Part shown: one piece after another, positions 59,836-64,000 of the stretch
How positions within the stretch are numbered: position 1 is the stretch's first letter
How the letters are laid out: every line of letters begins with the position of its first letter
Assembly: GCA_019747875.1 (NCBI GenBank)
Contig: JAIEQI010000012.1
Span: 18,677 to 82,676, forward strand
Source: Candidatus Obscuribacterales bacterium
Lineage (GTDB): Bacteria > Cyanobacteriota > Vampirovibrionia > Obscuribacterales > Obscuribacteraceae
Length of the DNA stretch: 64,000 nucleotides
Direction: 5' to 3'
Position numbers and translations under genes: made by a program
Notes under the pieces: model-generated
The model's database searches: none
Seen by the model: only the letters and a program-made list of their open reading frames with translations
Told to the model about the DNA's origin: nothing

Positions 59836-62800
59836 ATGCGGCAGCGTGCGTTTTTGGCACTCGTGTCATCGCTTCTGCTTGCCCCTCCTTGTACCGGCAA
59901 TCCTGAAGAACAAGCCCAGTCTACTACCAACATTATTGATGTCAGTACGGCATCTTTCAGTGCGCTCGACGTAGGAAAAGATCAGTCGCTATACCTGGAT
60001 TTCAGCAAGAGTGACACACTCAACATATCGGGGAATATTCAAAACGCTGGACAGATTTTCGCGTTTTCCACAGTGCCACTTGCCGCAGTCACCATTGCAG
60101 GAAACAACATCACCAATGGGCAAGGAGGATTAATCTCAACAATTTTGTCTCCACAAGCTTTGCAAGCATTAGGAGCGGTTTCCTCTCTTTCATTGCAAAT
60201 CGCTTCCCGAGGGGATATTAATAATGCTGGCTTGATAAGTAGCTCAGCAGATCTGAGTGTGTTGGCCGCAGGCGCTATCAACAACATTAGCCAGTCGTCT
60301 AATTTGGCTACATTTTCTGCCGCCAACAACTTGAATATCGTTACAAGCGCTTTATCGAACAATGGAGCGATCAGTGCATTAGGCACTATAAACGTTGGAA
60401 ATCAGCTGAACTCGCAGATAATTCAGCAAAATTCTATCGTCGCATCGATTGCCAATTCCCTAACTTCAAACAATCTGATAATACAAAGTACCTTAGGAAG
60501 TTTTCGCGCTGCAGATCTGAATTTCAGACTTAGCGGAAGTCCTAATGAGCAGGGTGTATTGGGCGTCTTCGGCGGTAACTTCTCGGGAAATATCGAAGCT
60601 CATGCTCCCCACGGTACCTTGATGATAGATGCTAATCGTATTGATGGCACTTTGAATTCGAGTGCGCAAAGTGTTTTCGCAGGGGTGCGCGAAGGGCATC
60701 TTCATTTGGGATTCTCAGAGGTTGAAGGAGATCCTGTGTATTGGAACTACACGGGTGACATGACCCTATCAGGGGCAATTACAGTTCCATACACTGAACA
60801 ACTCCGATTCCTCTCCTCTGGGAATATTATTGGAACTGGAGTTACCAAGATTAGCGGTGGGGCGGTTCTGTTCGGCACTGGGATGACGTTCGCACCTCCC
60901 TATCCTGGCGACAATCCAGCGTTCGATAATTTCTTACTCGCTGCTGGTGCATCCAAAGCTTTTGGAGGTTATACAACCAACAATGACCTTTTGGGACCTA
61001 TTGCTGTAATGCAAAATGGAACCGGCACCGTAGACTTCTCAGCCTCACCTGGAGTCCTAATAGAAAGTGGTTCGCTTTTGGGGATATCAGCTGGCAGCAT
61101 AAACTTTCCCAATAGCTCGACTTTAAAAGCACTGAACATTGTGGACCTTAGGTCTACTGGAGCAATTTCTGTCGGGAATGTATCAGCACCGCAAATTGCA
61201 ATGAAGGCAGATGGAGGTCCTATTACAATCGCTGGGGCCATTGTTGTAGATTCCCCGCCAATAAGTCTCCTGCAAATCACCTCTGCTCAAGATGTGTCAT
61301 TTTTGGCAGGTTCATCGGTAAGTTACAACGGGAAGTCTGGAAGTTCCTTCGAAATAAGAGCTGAGGGAACCAACATATCCTCGCAAGGTGCTTCTTTTAC
61401 TTCGAATGTACCCATGCTTTTCTTCGGCAACACAGGAATTGATTTCAGCGCGAATTCGAAGATAAGTCCATCTTTGCAAGCAATTCTGACGGCAAAATCC
61501 GGTGTCGTTAATATGGGTACCACCATTCTCGATGGCACCGGCGACCTTGTCATAAATGGGAAATACAACGGAATTGTCAATAGTCCACAGGATCGACTTT
61601 ATTCGTTTGTGGGTACTGGAAGTATTAATGGTGATACCAGTGGACTTAAAGCAGTTACTGCTGGTCAAGCTACTATAGCGGGCGATGGCAATCTATTAGC
61701 TAGTGCTGTGAAAAACAATACACTATTAAGTGTGACTCCCTCTCAGAAAAATTCAGATTCGGTACCGCGATTCAGCGATTCCGTTATGGATTTCCGAGAT
61801 ATTATCCAAAGAATTCCTCCGCCGCCTCCAAACAGCACAATACTCAAAACCGATGAAATATCCTTTCTGAGCCAAGGCGCAATGACGATCGTAGAGTTAC
61901 TCTTTCCGAGCGCTTATGCTGAGGAACAGAACGCTTACATGGATATGATTCAACACCCTGGGTATGACGTATTTTATGGATCGCTGAAGGCAGAGCTAAA
62001 GACGCTCGATTCCGATATTCCACGTCTAGAAAATGAACGCGACCGCTACAGGTCTGGATTTCCAAACATTGTGTTTGACTCCCAACTCGCAATGGATCGA
62101 TTAAACAGTCTTCCACCAGGCGAAGCTGTAAGCGACAAATCGGAGCTGGGTAATCGTCCAGAAACACCGGAAGAATTTGCAGCTCAGCTTGAGAAAAGGA
62201 ACGCAATTATAGAAAGATTAAAGTCTAAGCAAGAATCCCTCGTCAAACTGCTTGGAAATCACAATGCGCTTTTAAGAGCATTCAATACGTGGAAAGGAGA
62301 ACAACAGCAGCGCGCTGATTCTATGAAGGCTGCCGCTGAAGCACAAGCTGAAGCAGAAAAAAAAGCAGCTGAAGCGAAGGCCTTGAAAGATGTAGATAAG
62401 CCAAAACCAAGCTTGGGCGACAAAATAAAAGACTACCTTAAAAGAATAGAAAACTGGATGCCTCCGACTTCAACCTTGGGTCCAGAGAGTATTTATCGAG
62501 CCATTGCGTTTAGCGAATCCTACGACTTGCGTGATATGCCTTGCTCTATAATTAGCGTTGACGAGAATCTAGATGTAAGCGTAAGAGGACTCCATTTAGT
62601 TTTGCGTAAAGGGAGCTTAATCGGCCTAGCAATTCACAATCAGAATCTGGTGTTATTCAATTTCTATGACAACAAATATGGTGATGTCACAATCACGACA
62701 AACTTGAAGAACTTTAAGATTGCTCCAGGAGAACAAGTGATTTTTTCAGGAAGCTCAGCCGATGAATTTCATGCTCTTAACCGTGGCTCCAAAATCGCTG

Positions 62801-63018
62801 TCAGGCAAACTAAGGTACTGGATCGTAGTCCTCACCTTGCAATACACAGTGCAGAATTCTCAGTTCTATCAGCTTTGACTTCGATCCCCGAGCTACAAAA
62901 GGTTGTTAGCTCGTCGCTCGCCTCTGACACTATTTTGAAAAATCGCCTCCTAAAGACTGCTGCCTGCCTTAGTATTTCAAGGGCTCATAAAGGTGCTTAT
63001 CAGTATTCTCGCCTATGA
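59836..63018 (+). CDS. Large secreted adhesin-like protein with coiled coil and FecR-like C terminus
   Basis: The product has 1060 residues from ATG 59836, fixed by GGAGG eight bases upstream and a signal peptide (MRQRAFLALVSSLLLAPPCT). Residues 30-620 are rich in Asn/Gly/Ser with the short repeated strands of haemagglutinin-type beta helices (LNISGNIQNAGQIFAFS, INNAGLISSSADLSVLAAGA INN, GALVINGKYNGIV-like). A coiled coil of Ala/Glu/Lys (about 720-870) separates it from a C-terminal domain (about 900-1060, DVSVRGLHLVLRKGSLIGLA, NFKIAPGEQVIFSG) that looks like a FecR-type strand domain. No TpsB-type transporter gene is next to it. It is probably a surface or exported adhesion protein. A long inverted repeat lies just upstream. 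Confidence 0.75.
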   Translation: MRQRAFLALVSSLLLAPPCTGNPEEQAQSTTNIIDVSTASFSALDVGKDQSLYLDFSKSDTLNISGNIQNAGQIFAFSTVPLAAVTIAGNNITNGQGGLISTILSPQALQALGAVSSLSLQIASRGDINNAGLISSSADLSVLAAGAINNISQSSNLATFSAANNLNIVTSALSNNGAISALGTINVGNQLNSQIIQQNSIVASIANSLTSNNLIIQSTLGSFRAADLNFRLSGSPNEQGVLGVFGGNFSGNIEAHAPHGTLMIDANRIDGTLNSSAQSVFAGVREGHLHLGFSEVEGDPVYWNYTGDMTLSGAITVPYTEQLRFLSSGNIIGTGVTKISGGAVLFGTGMTFAPPYPGDNPAFDNFLLAAGASKAFGGYTTNNDLLGPIAVMQNGTGTVDFSASPGVLIESGSLLGISAGSINFPNSSTLKALNIVDLRSTGAISVGNVSAPQIAMKADGGPITIAGAIVVDSPPISLLQITSAQDVSFLAGSSVSYNGKSGSSFEIRAEGTNISSQGASFTSNVPMLFFGNTGIDFSANSKISPSLQAILTAKSGVVNMGTTILDGTGDLVINGKYNGIVNSPQDRLYSFVGTGSINGDTSGLKAVTAGQATIAGDGNLLASAVKNNTLLSVTPSQKNSDSVPRFSDSVMDFRDIIQRIPPPPPNSTILKTDEISFLSQGAMTIVELLFPSAYAEEQNAYMDMIQHPGYDVFYGSLKAELKTLDSDIPRLENERDRYRSGFPNIVFDSQLAMDRLNSLPPGEAVSDKSELGNRPETPEEFAAQLEKRNAIIERLKSKQESLVKLLGNHNALLRAFNTWKGEQQQRADSMKAAAEAQAEAEKKAAEAKALKDVDKPKPSLGDKIKDYLKRIENWMPPTSTLGPESIYRAIAFSESYDLRDMPCSIISVDENLDVSVRGLHLVLRKGSLIGLAIHNQNLVLFNFYDNKYGDVTITTNLKNFKIAPGEQVIFSGSSADEFHALNRGSKIAVRQTKVLDRSPHLAIHSAEFSVLSALTSIPELQKVVSSSLASDTILKNRLLKTAACLSISRAHKGAYQYSRL

Positions 63019-63144
63019 TTGACCCCGGAGAACTAACAAAGGTTTAGAGGACTAAATTCCCTCACAAACTCCCAACGATAAGTGCATAGGATATGAGCAT
63101 GAAACCCGAGAGCGTAGCTTTATCATAGGAAGGGGTATTGCGTC

Positions 63145-63756
63145 ATGAAATGCAGAGCTAGTCTACTCTTAATTGCAGCCGGACTGCTTTTGGCAGTACC
63201 TGCGCCAGCATTAGCTGCATTCTCGGATTCGAGTACCTCGATCGCGCAATCGGAGCCGTCCACTAAAGCTGCGCAGGAGGAATTCGCTCAAGAGCAGAAG
63301 CTGCTGGACCATGACGGCGAGAAATTGCCTGAACTCAGCAAAACTGTCGAAATAAACGCTCCAGTGCAAAAGGTTTGGGAAGCCATTCAAGCTCGGCGTT
63401 CATCGGATCCGGGCAAGAGGAAATTGATGTCTTATGACGGGAAAGTGGCTGTCATAAAGGAGTTCTTTCTCTCGGTGCCAATTATAGGTAATACCATTTG
63501 CACATATGTCGAGCGCGAACTTATCCCGCACAAAGCGATTGAATACAAGATGCTGAGTTCCAATCGCTTCCACACTTTCGAGGGCTACTGGCAATTGGCG
63601 GAAGGGTCCAAGCCTGGTACGACCTCGTGTACCTTGACCACAATTTTGGACCCAGGAGTTCGCATTCCTTTCTGGCAGCAAATCGCAAAGAACGCCATGC
63701 AAAAGGACCTCGATCACAATCTCGAATGTGTTACCGAGCTAGCTACCAAAAAATAA
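63145..63756 (+). CDS. Secreted SRPBCC (START-like) protein
   Basis: The product has 203 residues from ATG 63145, with AGGAAGGGG upstream. The signal peptide (ASLLLIAAGLLLAVPAPALA) precedes the fold's opening strand and helix (SKTVEINAPVQKVWEAIQAR RS), middle strands (IEYKMLSSNRFHTFEGYWQL) and C-terminal helix (IAKNAMQKDLDHNLECVTEL). This is the polyketide-cyclase/START-like pocket that binds lipids or aromatic ligands. An exported member suggests binding of an envelope ligand; the ligand is unknown. It follows the adhesin-like gene by 126 bases. Confidence 0.8.
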   Translation: MKCRASLLLIAAGLLLAVPAPALAAFSDSSTSIAQSEPSTKAAQEEFAQEQKLLDHDGEKLPELSKTVEINAPVQKVWEAIQARRSSDPGKRKLMSYDGKVAVIKEFFLSVPIIGNTICTYVERELIPHKAIEYKMLSSNRFHTFEGYWQLAEGSKPGTTSCTLTTILDPGVRIPFWQQIAKNAMQKDLDHNLECVTELATKK

Positions 63757-63879
63757 CGGGCACGAGCTAAAGTTAAAAAGACCGACAGTTCAGATGAAGC
63801 GATACCATTTCTGAATGGAGCGCGATCACGTCCAGCTATGGCGGTCTACCTATGGTGAGCGAACACGTATAAGAATGAA

Positions 63880-64000
63880 GAGCGAACATGTTCAAACGAG
63901 AATACGCTCTAGTTATAGAGCGAGAACATGTTCAAACGAGAATACGCTCTAGTTATAGAGCGAGAACATGTTCAAACGAGAATACGCTCTAGTTATAGAG
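63880..64000. repeat. 40-bp tandem repeat array cut by the window edge
   Basis: Copy 1 (63880-63917, 38 bp), copies 2 and 3 (63918-63957, 63958-63997, identical 40-bp units) and the first three bases of a fourth. Each unit holds two inverted pairs, GAGCG...CGCTC and CTCTA-GTTA-TAGAG. There are no spacers, so it is not a CRISPR array. Confidence 0.9.

Noticed and set aside
63880..64000. Possible CRISPR array
   Set aside because: The units are contiguous without spacers, and no cas gene is seen.

Overview
The window (about 48 % G+C, both strands densely coded, few long gaps) comes from a bacterium with a Gram-negative-type envelope. It encodes Sec signal peptides, a lipobox lipoprotein, a twin-arginine-exported peptidase, a periplasmic tri-heme peroxidase and TadE-like prepilins. 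Many secreted TPR and HEAT proteins, CHAT and caspase peptidases, a Hanks-type kinase and short dispersed hairpin repeats suggest a large-genome heterotroph. The Obscuribacterales (Vampirovibrionia) side of the cyanobacterial lineage would fit, but that placement is inference: no rRNA, tRNA or other marker gene is present.

Layout. Bases 1-3217 (minus) hold a LysM/papain-like protein followed by a coupled gene that runs off the left edge. Bases 3501-11398 carry an Nfu_N/HEAT protein, a secreted TPR protein, a glycine-rich/helical gene pair, the pseudouridine synthase TruC, an HvfC/BufC-like orphan and small secreted proteins. Bases 11528-22723 hold a sensor kinase, then two tightly packed convergent gene sets. 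The plus set is two TadE-like prepilins and a membrane TPR-CHAT protease. The minus set is a Gly/Ser-rich secreted protein, two secreted unknowns, a TadG-like protein and a TPR lipoprotein. The two sets overlap by 4 bp at their stops and I treat them as one candidate surface system.

Bases 22871-33956 hold a CorA-like channel, an M48 protease, a serine hydrolase, a DUF4239 protein, a second papain-like protein (paralogous to the first), small secreted proteins, a Cys-rich membrane-anchored protein, a degenerate receiver protein and a LolA/DUF1571-like protein. Bases 34081-44351 are mostly enzymes: a VOC protein, an M3 peptidase, a dual-specificity phosphatase facing a Ser/Thr kinase, a secreted caspase-YARHG protein coupled to an MBL hydrolase, a bifunctional-nuclease-domain protein and a tri-heme cytochrome c peroxidase.

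Bases 44514-53250 contain a 1197-residue zinc-ribbon/transmembrane protein, a protein built on nine 39-bp tandem repeats, an OmpR-type regulator, a thioredoxin-like secreted protein interrupted by one in-frame TGA, and a PAS histidine kinase. Bases 53474-64000 contain a 5'-3' exonuclease, a BioF-like PLP enzyme, a 908-residue conserved unknown, proline iminopeptidase, a 1060-residue adhesin-like protein, a secreted SRPBCC protein and a 40-bp tandem array cut by the right edge.

Two dispersed hairpin repeat families were found. One (core GATCCCGGGAGCGCCGG) has four copies, two of them in frame inside coding sequences. The main items for follow-up are the in-frame TGA gene, the TadE/CHAT locus, the papain-like paralog pair and the repeats read through as protein.
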